Assembly (NCBI GenBank): GCA_023374025.1
Contig: SIJG01000051.1
Location: 836,494-900,493, forward strand
Source: Heterodera schachtii
Lineage: Eukaryota; Nematoda; Chromadorea; Rhabditida; Heteroderidae
Direction of reading: 5' to 3'
DNA length: 64,000 nt
The notes below the pieces were generated by a model, which searched no databases, had not been told where the DNA came from, and saw only the letters and a program-made list of their open reading frames with translations. The translations under genes were made by a program, and so were the position numbers. Of this stretch, positions 20,857-31,679 are shown in pieces (the first letter of the stretch is position 1; the number at the start of each line of letters is the position of its first letter).

Positions 20857-21684
20857 AAGGCAATTGAATTTTTATCAAAACATTGCCGGCAAATTTTCAA
20901 AATATGTAAAATGAAAATCCAAAAGTGAGTGTTTAGAAAATTGCAAAAATGATGAAAATAGTATTTCAAGCATTCTCCACCTCCGCTTGTAGAAAATTAG
21001 TTTAAAAAAAGTCAATCGAATTTTTAATTTAAAAAAGTCATTAAATTTTGTCCGTTTAAATACATATTCGAAGCATATTTTATTTAGAAATTTATTTATT
21101 TAATAAAAAAATAAGCAATTTTATTAAAATATATAAATATTTATTTCTATAAGATAGGAATATTTGAATTTAATTTAATTTTAAATTTAATTGCCAATTA
21201 ATAAATCCATAACTAGCACAAACATAATTATCTGGATTTTAAATTTTATTTGAAATTTAACATAATATTCGAAAATCTTTGTGTTTTCCTCCAATCTATC
21301 AAAGATGGTATGAATTATTTGAAGTTTAACAATTTTCATGCATTTCAGCAACTTTACATTTTTGTATAACCATAAAAATATGGATATATTTAATTCCTCA
21401 ACCAATTTTAATTTTATTTAAAGACATTGAAAGCCTAAAGATTTCTCTGTTATTTTGCAAAAATTTTATTTTTTATTATTTTTTAAAAAGTTATACACAA
21501 AATTATTGAGTCAAAATTTTCGGGTTTTTTTTGCTAATAACTTTTTTCTTTGCTAGATTCAGAGGATACGTTGAACTATCGCCAAATACAAAGTTTCATT
21601 AATTTTAATAAGTTATAATAGCTTAGTTATGATTTATTATTGAAAATAAAATTTAAATAATAATTAATTTAAAAGGACGAGCAT
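20526..21684. other. Spacer of the palindrome
   Basis: The left part finishes the family copy of the left arm. Bases 20940-21005 repeat the opening words of the window (CAAGCATTCTCC, CCTCCGCTTGTAG). The rest is AT-rich, with no gene. Confidence 0.45.
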
Positions 21685-22033
21685 TTTCATCACTTTTTGA
21701 TTTGTGACAGTTCTTTTTTTGGAGACCAAATTCTTTAATCCATTCTTGAATATATGTTTTATTTGTCCCCAATTTTCTTCCTATTTTTGTTTCAATTTTA
21801 TTCCATTTTTTTGTTGAATATTTTCTTCCTTTTTGTTTAAATTTCTCTTTTATTTTATAATATTTTCTTATTATTTCCCGTTTCTTCTGTTCATTTTGCG
21901 CTTTTTCTTCTCATTTTTCTCCAAATATTTCGTCAAATGACTTTTGTTGCAATTTTTTATTTTCTAATTCATTTGAAGTAATTAGGGCAATTATAATTAA
22001 AATCAAACAGAATAATAACAATAATAATTTCAT
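21685..22033 (-). pseudogene. Type A' triple-HTH copy, 3'-truncated, right arm
   Basis: It has the start and signal peptide at 22033, then the constant block with TGA in place of the tryptophan codon, then module 1. Homology stops at KSDE (21685), where the palindrome arm ends. It is the mirror of 20178-20525. Confidence 0.8.
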
Positions 22034-23070
22034 TTTTCCGGGATTATCTTCCAAATATGAATCTATATTATGTTTTTTTTCTTAAATAAATTCACTTTAT
22101 TAATTTAAGTCAATTAATTTTTTATTTTATTGATTAAAAAAGAAAAATATTTAATTAAATTTTTTTGGAAATATCTAAAATGAGAATCCGAAAGTGAGCA
22201 ATTAAAAATTGCAAACAGTCTTGAGAAAATGTTTTTTAAATTTTCCATTTTTTCCATTAAGTAAAGAATTCTAAGACACAAGGGGTGTCTCAGCCCAGGG
22301 GCCATACGACGGACGATTGGGACAGGGGAGGGGTGTCTCAGGCCCAATTTTTCATACGAAGTTCAATTTTCTGCGGCGACGACCTTTTTTTTTCTTCTAT
22401 TCAAACCACATTTTTTGCGGCGCGTTTTTTTCAAAAAACTTTTGGGGAAGGGGGCGGGCGGTCGGGCGGTGCCGATAGGCGCCGTCGGCAAAATTTTTAA
22501 AATTTTGTATTGATTCCGCTAAGGAAATTGTGCAAATTTTCGACTTTTTGTGATTAATGCCTAAATGCCTATTTGCGTGCCTGTTTCGCCATTTTTGGCG
22601 CCTTTTATAGGATTTTCGAAAAAACCCTTAGCCAAAATGCAATTAAACACGAAAAACACACCGAAATGGCTCGAAATTTTTTTAGAAAATACACCCTTAA
22701 TATTTGATAATTTTATTTTTAAGGTTATTATTGTTTTTGTGAAAGTTTAATTACAAAAAACGACCCAAACTTGGACCAGAAAATATTGAATTTTTTCGAC
22801 CAGAGCAATCGAATGATGAATTTTTGATGCGAAAAGCTCAATTTTTACCTAAATTTGATAAAATCTAATTCTTTTTTTAATTCGACAGAATTCATTTAAA
22901 ATACAAAAAAATTTATTTACGAAATTTAAAAAATAAAAAATAATGAAACAAATTAATTTAAATAAAATTTGTCAAATTAAATCAAATAAAATTTGTTAAT
23001 GTATGAAATTTTATGTGGAAATTGCTAGCAATGTTTTCAAAAATTCAATTGCCTTCTAAAATTGAAGATT
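22034..23070. other. Palindrome arm interior, no gene
   Basis: Mirror of 19140-20177, including the GGCGCC hairpin (about 22470-22490) and ACACAAGGGGTGTCTCAG. No supported frame. Confidence 0.5.
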
Positions 23071-23742
23071 TTATTCTCCAAAGTTGGTGGCTTTCCATCT
23101 GCGAATGTTCTGTGCCGGAGTGTTTATCATTTCGGCAATTTCTTTGTCACTAATTTTTGGATTTTCCATTTTTATTTCCCAATAAATTTTCATTTTTTCC
23201 ATTTTTTCTTCCTCCGTTTTTCTTTTCTTGTTTATTCCAAATTGTTTCTTCCATCTCTCAATTGTTCCATGGCCAATTCCAATTTTCTTACAAATTTCGG
23301 CATAATTTTGGTGCCATTCTTTTGCCGAATATTTTCTTTTTTGTTTAAAACAATTTTTCATTTCAATGAATTGTTGAACAATTTCACATTTTTCTTCATC
23401 AGTCTTTGATTTATAGCTTTTTTGTATTTGTTTTTGTAGACCAAATTCTTTAGTCCATTTTTGTATATAAGTTTTATTTGTCCCCAATCCTTTCGCTATT
23501 TTAATATTAATTTTATTCCATTCTTTTTTTGGATATTTTCTTCCTTTTTGTTTAATTTTCTCTTTTATTTTATAATACTTTCTTATTATTTCCCGTTTCT
23601 TCTGTTCAATTTGCGCTTTTTCTTCCCATTTTTCTCCAAATATTTCATCAAATGACTTTTGTTGCAGTTTTTTATTCTCTGATTCAATTTGACTAATTAG
23701 GGCAATTAAAATCAAACAGAATAATAAAAGTAATAATTTCAT
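23071..23742 (-). CDS. Secreted triple-HTH protein, type A, intact
   Basis: The frame encodes 223 residues in one exon. The signal peptide is MKLLLLLFCLILIALISQIES, and the constant block lies at residues 29-39. Module 1 ends QKWTKEFG, module 2 ends ERWKKQFG, and module 3 ends RRWKATNFGE, with a two-residue insertion inside the otherwise invariant W-K-x-x-F-G. The common tail ENFQF is absent. The start is supported by the type A flank with TCCCGGGAAAATG-like context just upstream. It is the functional partner of the broken left-arm copy. Role unknown; lysine-rich and predicted secreted. Confidence 0.85.
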   Translation of the reverse strand: MKLLLLLFCLILIALISQIESENKKLQQKSFDEIFGEKWEEKAQIEQKKREIIRKYYKIKEKIKQKGRKYPKKEWNKINIKIAKGLGTNKTYIQKWTKEFGLQKQIQKSYKSKTDEEKCEIVQQFIEMKNCFKQKRKYSAKEWHQNYAEICKKIGIGHGTIERWKKQFGINKKRKTEEEKMEKMKIYWEIKMENPKISDKEIAEMINTPAQNIRRWKATNFGE

Positions 23743-23925
23743 TTTCCCGGGATTATATTCCTAAACATGTGTTTTTATTTTCTTAATTAAATCCACATTA
23801 TTAATAAAAGTCAATTAAGAGCCATTTTATTCACATGAAAAACTCACAACTCTTAAATGGTCTCCGGTAAAAAAAATGATTAGAAACAAAAGATGATATA
23901 TTCTTCCTTACTGACCATTTATTTA
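23743..23925 (-). promoter_or_regulatory. Conserved type A 5' flank (putative promoter)
   Basis: On the minus strand it carries the type A words TTCATGTGAATAAAA, CTCTTAATTGACT and AAATGGTCAGTAAGGAAGA. Versions of these precede the genes at 3288, 25559, 30031, 34852, 36084, 43896 and 47244. Confidence 0.4.
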
Positions 23926-24126
23926 AAAGAATTATTATTTTTATGTATTTACAATTTTTAAATGTGATCATAAGAATTGCAATTTTAATTAATGGAAAAT
24001 GTTTTTCTTTTATCATTATTTTACTCTTGACAATATTTTTAGTCAGCAGAAAAGAATTTATTCACAAAAATATTTATTAATTTTATTCATAACTTGGCTA
24101 ACAAGGGAACATTCCGAACTGTAATA
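23926..24126. other. AT-rich intergenic DNA
   Basis: It shares words (TTTTAATGTGATCAT, GAATTGCAATTTTAATTAATGG) with 28865-28915, which is another family 5' flank. No gene. Confidence 0.4.
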
Positions 24127-24534
24127 CTATTGCCAATTTTCAGCTTTTTTGGCTCCGGCGCCAAAAATGATCGGAAAAAATTGATCAAATGAAAATCCCA
24201 GCAAAAATTTGTTAATTTGATTAATTTTTTCCTCTTCACCATTTGTCATGGGTTCGGACCCGCTCGACAGATGATGAATTTTTTGAATTTTTTTCAAACT
24301 ATTCTTCCACCTAACATTTTTTTATTCAATTATATAAATTTGTTTCTTATGTCATTTGATAGAGAAATGTTTGCTGATCATTTTAAAATAAGTTTAATTT
24401 ATTTATCTTTATTTTTGAATTTTTTATGAATTTTTAAAAATTTTGTCATTTTATCGATTTTTCGGAACTTTGATCAATTTTTTCTGATCATTTTTGGCGC
24501 CGGAGCCAAAAAAGCCGAAAATTTACAATAGTAA
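24127..24534. mobile_element. Inverted-repeat element of about 0.41 kb
   Basis: The left arm (TTTTTTGGCTCCGGCGCC, AAAAATGATCGG, AAAAATTGATCAAA) is the inverse of the right arm (24468-24534). The centre holds ATGGGTTCGGACCCGCTCGAC. A partial copy lies at 2763-3060. No coding capacity; a MITE-like element. Confidence 0.65.
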
Positions 24535-25558
24535 ATCGACCAATTATTTTCCGCAATTTTTTACTTAAGTATGAAAAAAGTTATTGCCATAAAATTACAA
24601 AAAAATTTAAGTCATTATTTTTTCTATATGCAATGACATTGCAAAAAGCATAGCATGTTCAATGCTTTTTAACTTTTTTTATACTAAAGGAAAAAATTTT
24701 TTTATTAAATTATATTCTGAAGAGTACAATTAAAGCTATCGAATGATATCATTAAATATTAATTGGGTTGAATTTAAGCCAAGCTATGAATTTAGATATA
24801 TTACACATGTTTTTGTTTTCAAGGAATTTAAGAAATGCAATAGCACCCACCAACAACGGTAATCGAATTTATTATTTTTATGTTTTTGTTTTTTCTCTCT
24901 TCTCATTTAGCCCAATTATTATTTGATTTTTTAAGATTATTTATTGAATTTTTAGTGTATTTTAGCCAAACTTTGAAGTTTATCCGCATGATTGTTAAAC
25001 GCGTAAGAAGTGAAATCCCATTGAATTTTGCCTAATTTTTAACTATTTTCTTTCACATTGGCAAGCCCACTGCTTGACCATTAATTAGTCTGTCAAATTT
25101 TCATTCATTGTTAAGGATTAAATTTTTTTTAGTGAAAATTTAATCCCCAATAACTAATTACCAAAAAGCGACCAGAAATTACACAAATATTTTAAATGCA
25201 CTAATAAGTAAGGGGATAGATAGATATGCTGAACTTTGAAAGTCCCATAATGCTGAACTCCGTATTTAAAAGTTTAAAAAAAAAATTATGCAACAAAATA
25301 ATTAAATAAAATACTTTTATTTAATTGAATTTTTCTCGAACAGAACAATCGAATGATGATTTTTGATGAGAAAAGCTCAAACCCTAAATTTGATACAATT
25401 TAATTCTTATTTTTTAAATTGGCTAAAAACATTAAGGAACCAAAAAATGTTTACGATTATTTAAAAGTTAATATTTATGCAACAAATAATTAAATAAAAT
25501 TTGTCAGGAAATGAAATTTTCTTGAAAATTTTTAGCTTCATATAAATTCAATTGCCTT
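24535..25558. other. No gene; repeat R2 and its continuation
   Basis: Bases 24840-25210 are R2 and the block with AGTCTGTCAAATTTTCATTC and AAAAAGCGACCAGAAATTAC. The 3' flank of the next minus-strand copy follows (CAATCGAATGATGATTTTTG). Confidence 0.45.
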
Positions 25559-26235
25559 CTAAAATTGAAAATTTTCTTCTCCAAATTTGGCTTTCCATCT
25601 GCAAATGTTCTGTGCCGAAGTATTTATCATTTTTGCAATTTCTTTTTCACTCATTTTTGGATTTTCTCTTTTTATTTTCCAATAAATTTTCATTTTTTCC
25701 AATTTTTCTTTCTTCGTTATTCTTTTATGGCTAATCCCAAATTGTTTCTTCCATTTATCAATTGATCCACAGCTAACTCCGATTTTCTTGTAAATTTCGG
25801 CATAATTTTGTGCCATTCTTTTTTTGTAATATTTTCTTTTTTGTTTAAATTCATTTGACATTTCAATGAATTTTTGAACAATTTCAAATTTTTGTTCATC
25901 AGTTTTTGATTTGTAATTTTTAATTATTTGGAGACCAAATTCTTTAATCCATTTTTTCATATAATTATGATTTGTCCCCAAACTTTTCGCTATTTTCGTA
26001 TTAATTTTATTCCATTCTTTTGCTGAATATTTTCTTCCTTTTTGCTTAATTTTCTCTTTTATTTTATAATATTTCTTATTATTTCCCGTTTCTTCTGTTC
26101 ATTTTGCGCTTTTTCTTCCCATTTTTCTCCAAATATTTCATCAAATGTTTTTTGTTGTAGTTTTTTCTCTTCTGATTCAATTGGAATAATTAGAGCAATT
26201 AAAATCAAACAGAATAATAACAGTAATAATTTCAT
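25559..26235 (-). pseudogene. Type A triple-HTH copy, single frameshift
   Basis: It is complete from ATG (26233-26235) to the FGEENFQF tail. One missing A in the KREIIRKYY codons (near 26070) separates the signal peptide and constant block from a 140-codon frame (25559-25981) that carries the second half of module 1, module 2 and module 3. A second pair of indels inside module 2 compensates (YYKKRMAQNYAE in place of YSAKEWHQNYAE). One homopolymer error in the assembly would make this a working gene. Confidence 0.7.
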
Positions 26236-27358
26236 TTACGAGTTTTTTCCAAAATATAATTTTATTTAATATTTATTCAAATAACGAAATTATTAATATT
26301 AGTCGATTAAGGAGTCTTTTATTCACATGAAAAATCACAACTCTCTATTGATCTCCGGAAAAAAATTGATTTGAAAAAAGAAAAAATAATAAGTATGTAT
26401 TACCATTTATTTAAAAGAACTTTTTATTAAATATTTCTTTTTTTTCTACTCTATTGATTAATTAAAAAAAGGAAAATAATTAATTTTTTTTTTATTTTTT
26501 TGGAAAATATTTAAAATGAAAATCCGAAAGTGAGTGATTAAAAAATTGCAAATGATGAAAATTAATGCTTCAAGCTTTCTCCCCATCCCTTAATGTATAT
26601 TCAAAGCAATTTTTATTTAGAAATTAAAAATCGTAAATCTACTGATTTTTTCAAAATATAATTTTTTCTTTCAAATTGACCAAAATATTGTCAATTAAGT
26701 AAAATAATTAAAATAATTTTTTTTTTCATTAATTAAATTTCTAATTCTTCTGGTCAGATAAATATCGTATGTATATTTAGTCTTAGAAATTAAAATATTC
26801 ACTATTACGCAGTAATTAATGAATTATTAATTAATTAATTAAATTAGCATCTTGACTAAACGTGTCAACGGGTCAAGAAGATTATAGAAAATTGACAAAA
26901 ACAATTTCTGGATAAAACCACAAACGAATTTAAAGGGATATATTGAATATTTCTTTTGTTGCTGGATTTTCTGCAAATTTAATGACTCATAAATCACTTA
27001 AAATCATAAAAAAGTCTCCTAATTATACCGTTTTGAATTATTTGTCTTTGTCGCATTGGTCAAGAGTAATACTGCGTTAGGAATCTATTAGTTAATTACA
27101 CAATTAAAATTGGGGAATTTTTAGCTATCAATATTTGTTAAAGAATATTACCAAAACGAGGACAAATATCAATAAATGTTTCATTCAAAATCAGAAATAT
27201 TTTATAGCAATTTACAATATCAAAGAAATAAATAAATACATAATTCATGTCCCCAGGACAAAAGTGAAAAATTAGTAAAGAAATTTAAAGCAAAAATAAA
27301 ATAAAATATATTTTTTATTTTCAAATGAAAAACTACAAATCACTTTTTTCTACGGTTC
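26236..27358. other. Type A 5' flank, then about 0.8 kb of AT-rich DNA
   Basis: Bases 26236-26530 are the type A flank (inverted TTCACATGAAAAATCACAAC). Beyond that, only A/T-rich DNA with short ATTAATTAATTA runs near 26820. No gene. Confidence 0.45.
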
Positions 27359-27815
27359 TTACAGCAATTCTTCTCCAAATTGTTTCTTCCAATTAAAAGT
27401 GGTTTTTTGATCAATTTTCAATAATTTTGCAATTTCCTTGTCACTCATTTTTGGATATTCTCTTTTTATTTGCCAATACATTTTCATTTTTTCCATTTTT
27501 TTGTTCATCATTTTTTGATTTGTAGCTTTTATGTAACTGTTTTTGGAGACCACATTCTTTAATCCATTCATAAATATATTGGCGATTTGTCCCCTATATT
27601 TTCGCTATTTTACTATCAATTTTCTTCCATTGTTTATTTGGATATTTTCTTCCTTTTTGCTTTATTTTTCTCTTTTATTTTATAAAATTTTTCAACTATT
27701 TTTCTTTTTTCATCCAAGTTTTTTGCTTCTTTTTCTTCCCATTTTTCTCCAAATATTTCATCAAATGACCTTTCTTGCAACTTTTTTTTTGTTGATTCAA
27801 TTTGTTTTAATGATA
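27359..27815 (-). pseudogene. Short family variant with two modules
   Basis: The minus strand reads QIESTKKKLQERSFDEIFGE, then a block close to the copy at 47244 (EEKEAKNLDEKRKIVEKFYK), then module 1 with frameshifts. A direct join of KNDEQ to KMEKMKMYWQIK follows, so module 2 is missing. The last module is the variant type (LLKIDQKTTFNWKKQFGEELL), as in the copies at 5800 and 32060. It has no signal peptide codons and is a pseudogene. Confidence 0.65.
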
Positions 27816-28082
27816 TATTTAATTTTTAAAATCAAAATTTTCGTCAAGAAAATAAATAAATAAATTTTAGAGATATTTTTTGAGAAATTTTTTATCATCC
27901 CTAGTAATAAATTATTTGACTTTCAATTTCAACTTTTCAGATTTTTCCTTTTGGCAGATTTAATCCATAATGACTCTTTAGTGGCACTAATAAGACAAGG
28001 ACACGTTAATTCTAGAAGCAGGAGCATATACTATTGAACTTTAATTTTTTAAATGTAATTTTTAATTGTTTTAATATTTTTT
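27816..28082. repeat. Repeat shared in inverse with 48230-48490
   Basis: The words AAGACAAGGACACGTTAATTC and GAAGCAGGAGCATATACTAT recur inverted near 48280-48330. It is non-coding. Confidence 0.55.
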
Positions 28083-28655
28083 TGGGTTTTCTCTTTTAAT
28101 TTGCCAATAAATTTTCATTTTTTCCATTTTTTCATTCAACGTTTATTCTTTTACAGCGAATCCCAAATTGTTTCTTCCATCTCTTAATTATGAAATGGCC
28201 AACTCCAATTTTCTTACAAATTTCGGCATAATTTTGTTGCCATTCTTTGCTTGAATATTTTCTTTTTTGTTTTAATTCATTTGTACAATTTCTATTTTTT
28301 CTTCATCAGTTTTTAATTTTGACTCATTAAAGTTTTGATGAAGTTCTAATTCATTAATCCATTCGTAAATTTTCCGTTGATTTGTCGTCCCCAATTTTTT
28401 CGCTATTTTTGAGTTAATTTTATTCCATTCTTTTGCTGTATATTTTCTTCCTTTTTGCTTTATTTTTTCTTTTGTTTTATAATATTTTCTTATTATTTCC
28501 CGTTTCTTCTGTTCATTTTGGGCTTTTTCTTCCCATTTTTCTCCAAATATTTCATTAAATGAATTTTGTTGCAGTTTTGTCCCTTTTAATTCAATTGGAC
28601 TAATTAGGGCAATTATAAATGAAATCAAACACAATAATAACGGTAATACTTTCAT
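28083..28655 (-). pseudogene. Type A triple-HTH copy, deletion after module 1
   Basis: The first 127 codons are open: a signal peptide (MKVLPLLLCLISFIIALIS), a diverged constant block (QNSFNEIFGEKW), and module 1 ending YEWINELELH. A 14-base loss after EIVQ shifts the frame. Module 2 (ELKQKRKYSSKEWQQNYAE) and the start of module 3 follow with a stop at NVE and a truncation near 28083. It could still make a secreted one-module protein of 127 residues. Confidence 0.65.
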
Positions 28656-30030
28656 TTTTTAGGGATTATATTCCCAAAAATGAATTTGTATAATTTATTA
28701 TATTTTTTTCTTAAATAAATATTTCATTTTAGTCCACTAAGAGCCTTTTTATTCACATGAAAAAATGACAACTTTCTATTGATTTCCGCAAAAAAATTAT
28801 TTGAAAAAAATAATATTCTTCCTACTGATCATATTTGTTTAAATAATTTTTTTAGGTGTTTACAATTTTTTAATGTGATCATTAGAATTGCAATTTTAAT
28901 TAATGGAAATTTTTTTATCATTATTAAGAAGGTTTTTCTTATTTTTTCTTAAAATCAGTAAAGTTTCCGATTTTTATATTTATAATAAATAACAAATTTT
29001 GTTTATTATTTTTGAGAAATTGTTAAAAAATGAATTATTGCTACAATTATTTTGAAATTTATAAATTGAACAAATGAAAGCTGAAAAATAAAAGTTACAA
29101 CAAAAGAAAATTAGTAAATTAAAAAACAGAGAAATAATTCAAAAATTTTAAAATAAAAAAATATCAAAAATGAAAAAATATTTAAAAATGAATTTTCGAC
29201 TTTTCTTCGAGTTCGAATTCGGGATTTAAGATAGGTTGAAATGGACGTCAGAGTCGAATTATCCAACCCCGAAAACCTCAAAAACAACCTTAATTTCTTT
29301 TTTTTTTAAAAGACGGCTCAGCATCGACAGTAACCGAATTTATTATTTTTATATTTTTTATTTTCTCGTTTCATTTAGGCCACCAATTATTATTTGACTT
29401 TTTTTTTAAATCCTCCAAAATGTATTTGAAAACAAAAAAATGGGTAATATATTAATATATAAATTCATAACTTGGCTCAAATTCAACCAAATTAAAATTT
29501 AGTGAAAACATTCAATCGCTTTAATTGTTCTCTTTCAGAATATGATTTTCCAAAATTGTTTTACTTAATTACCAAAAAAGTTATTGTCATAAAATTACAA
29601 TGAGTTCTTGAGTCTGCATTTTTTGTCCAGAGCTTTTTTGAAAATCAATGAAATTCTTAAAGGTAAATAGAGAATTCTTAGGGCTATCGAATTTTATATA
29701 TTAATATATTACAAACTTTTGTTTTCAAACCCATTTTGGCGGAATTTAAGAAACGCACAAGCAACAAGTTGACCATTAATTAGTTTGTCAAATTTTTTAT
29801 TCATTTTTAAGGATTAAAACTTTTAGTGAAAATTTAATCCCAAATAACTAATTACCCAAAAAGCGACCAGAAATTACACAAATATTTTAAATGCACTAAT
29901 AAGCGAGAAAATGCTAATCCTTGAAACTCCCATAATACTGAACTCCGTATTTAAAAGTTTAAAAAAATTATACAACAAAATAATTAATAAATTTGTCAAT
30001 AAATTAAATTTTCTGGAAAATTTTAAAGCT
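28656..30030. other. No gene; type A flank, repeats, inverse of 43.0-43.5 kb
   Basis: Bases 28656-28850 are a type A flank. Bases 29020-29400 are the inverse of 43040-43520 (TCGACTTTTCTTCGAGTTCG, GGACGTCAGAGTCGAATTAT). Bases 29310-29900 are R2 and its continuation. No coding signal. Confidence 0.5.
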
Positions 30031-30714
30031 TCATAAAAATTCAAATGCCTCCATAATTTCTTCTCCAAATTTGACTTTCCATATACAAATATTCTTTGCC
30101 GAAGTATTTATCATTTCAGCAATTTCCTTATCACTTATTTTTGGATTTTCTTTTTTAATTTGCCAATATATTTTCATTTTTTCCAATTTTTCATTCTTTG
30201 TTAATTTACTGCGAATGCCAAATTGTTTCTTCCATTTCTTAATTATTGTTTGACAAACTCCGATTTTCTTACCAATTTCGGCATAATTTTGGTGCCATTC
30301 TTTTAACGAATATTTTCTTTTTTGTTTAAATTCATTTGTCATTCCAATAAATTGTTACACAATTTCCCATTTTTGTTCATCAGTTTTTGATTTGTGACTT
30401 TTAATTATTTGGAGACCAAATTCTTTGATCCAATTTTTAATATAAGTTTGGTTTGTGCCCAATTTTTTCGCTATTTTAGAATTAATTTTATTCCATTCTT
30501 TTCTTGAATATTTTCTTCCTTTTTCCTTAATTTTCTCTTTTATTTTTAAATATTTTCTTATTATTTCCCGTTTATTCTGTTTAATTTGCGCATTTTCTTC
30601 CCATTTTTCTCCAAATATTTCATCAAATGACTTTTGTTGCAGTTTTTTCTCTTCAGATTCAATTTGACGAATTAGGGCAATTATAATTAAACAGAATAAC
30701 AGTAATAATTTCAT
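30031..30714 (-). pseudogene. Type A triple-HTH copy split by one TAA
   Basis: It is open from ATG to EQKWEIV (119 residues: signal peptide, constant block, module 1). A single TAA then replaces the glutamine codon of the linker, and the frame continues in register through modules 2 and 3 to MEAFEFL. The same stop in the same context (GTGTAACAATTTATTGGAAT) is found at 20178-20856. Either a broken ancestor spread, or a truncated one-module protein is the real product of this lineage. Confidence 0.7.
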
Positions 30715-31287
30715 TTTCCGCGATAATATTCCAAAAAAATGAATTTATATAATATTTTTTTCTTAAATAAAATCCAAATTAATCATTTTAGTCGATTAAG
30801 AGCCTTTTTATTCACATGAAAAAACCACAACTCTACTGAATTTCCGAATAAAAATCCAATTATTAGAAAAATAAGCTGATTTTTTCTTCATCTACTGATT
30901 ACATTTATTTAAAAGATAAATATTTATTAATAATAAATTACTCTACTTATGAGAAAAGGAAAAAATAATTTTTTTTTTTTTGAAATTAATGAGTAAAAGT
31001 TGGAAGTGAGAGATTAGAAAATTGCAAAAATTATCAAAATTAAGGAAAAAGCATTTTAAAATGGAATAAATAATCTTTCGAAATAAATTTTAAGAAAAAA
31101 AAAGAATAATTTAAAGGTTCTTAAAGCAGAAAACCATGTAAATTTGGTTTTACTTGATAAAAAAAAGAATTCAATTTTATTTTATTATTTAAATATTAGA
31201 ATTTATTATAGATTTGGATAAAAAAAATTAATCATTTTCAAAATTATTAAAAAAAAGAAACATTTCGAGAATATTGCGAAAAAAAAA
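30715..31287. promoter_or_regulatory. Back-to-back 5' flanks of type A and type C copies
   Basis: Bases 30715-30920 are the type A flank of the minus-strand copy. Bases 31000-31287 are the type C flank of the plus-strand copy at 31288 (AAAATGGAATAAATAA, TTCTTAAAGCAGAAAACCA). This is a divergent arrangement. Confidence 0.4.
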
Positions 31288-31497
31288 ATGAATTTATTAC
31301 TATTCTTATGTTTAATTTTAATATTAAATGTTCTAATTACTCTAATTAAATCAGATATTAAAGAACTAAAACAAAAGTCATTTGATGAAATTTTTGGAGA
31401 AAAATGGGAAGAAAAAGAAGAAAAAAGAGAAATAATTGAAAAATATTATAAAATAAAAGAAAAAATAAAGCAAAAAGCGAGAAAAAAAATTCATTAT
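31288..31497 (+). pseudogene. Type C triple-HTH copy, truncated in module 1
   Basis: Here the type C ATG is intact. The signal peptide is MNLLLFLCLILILNVLI, followed by KELKQKSFDEIFGEKW and KREIIEKYYKIKEKIK. The family homology then ends at KQKARKK, and a repeat with CAAGACCGAAAATTTCCCG begins. The frame runs on into that repeat and stops at 31569. It is the only type C copy that keeps its start codon. Confidence 0.65.
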
Positions 31498-31600
31498 TTT
31501 CGCCCAAGACCGAAAATTTCCCGAGATTACTTGCTAATACTTATTTTTCAGAATTGTCCCGGTCCCTAAAAAAGACACGGCAAAAGTCGGGACTTTCATA
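31498..31600. repeat. GGTCCCT repeat, uninterrupted copy
   Basis: It contains CCGGTCCCTAAAAAAGACAC and CAAAAGTCGGGAC. It matches the sequence on the two sides of the hAT-like element at 8500-9577 and thus shows the empty site. Confidence 0.6.
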
Positions 31601-31602
31601 TG

Positions 31603-31676
31603 TTGCGCAGCGGACTCGAACCTACGCCCTTTGTCCCTTTAAGATCTCACAAAAACCACTTCGCCACACATGCAAA
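31603..31676 (-). tRNA. tRNA-like sequence, degenerate
   Basis: On the minus strand an A-box-like TGTGGCGAAGTGG and a B-box-like GGTTCGAGTCC are spaced as in a tRNA with a longish variable region. The T stem pairs poorly. It adjoins the GGTCCCT repeat and is followed by a short GGCGCC word near 31740. Confidence 0.4.
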
Positions 31677-31679
31677 TTC

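Larger units (their letters stand above)
21685..23742 (-). repeat. Right arm of large inverted duplication
   Basis: This is the inverse of 18468-20525. The right arm retains an intact gene with its 5' flank, and the left arm lacks that flank. This suggests that the right arm is the source and the left the copy. Confidence 0.8.
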
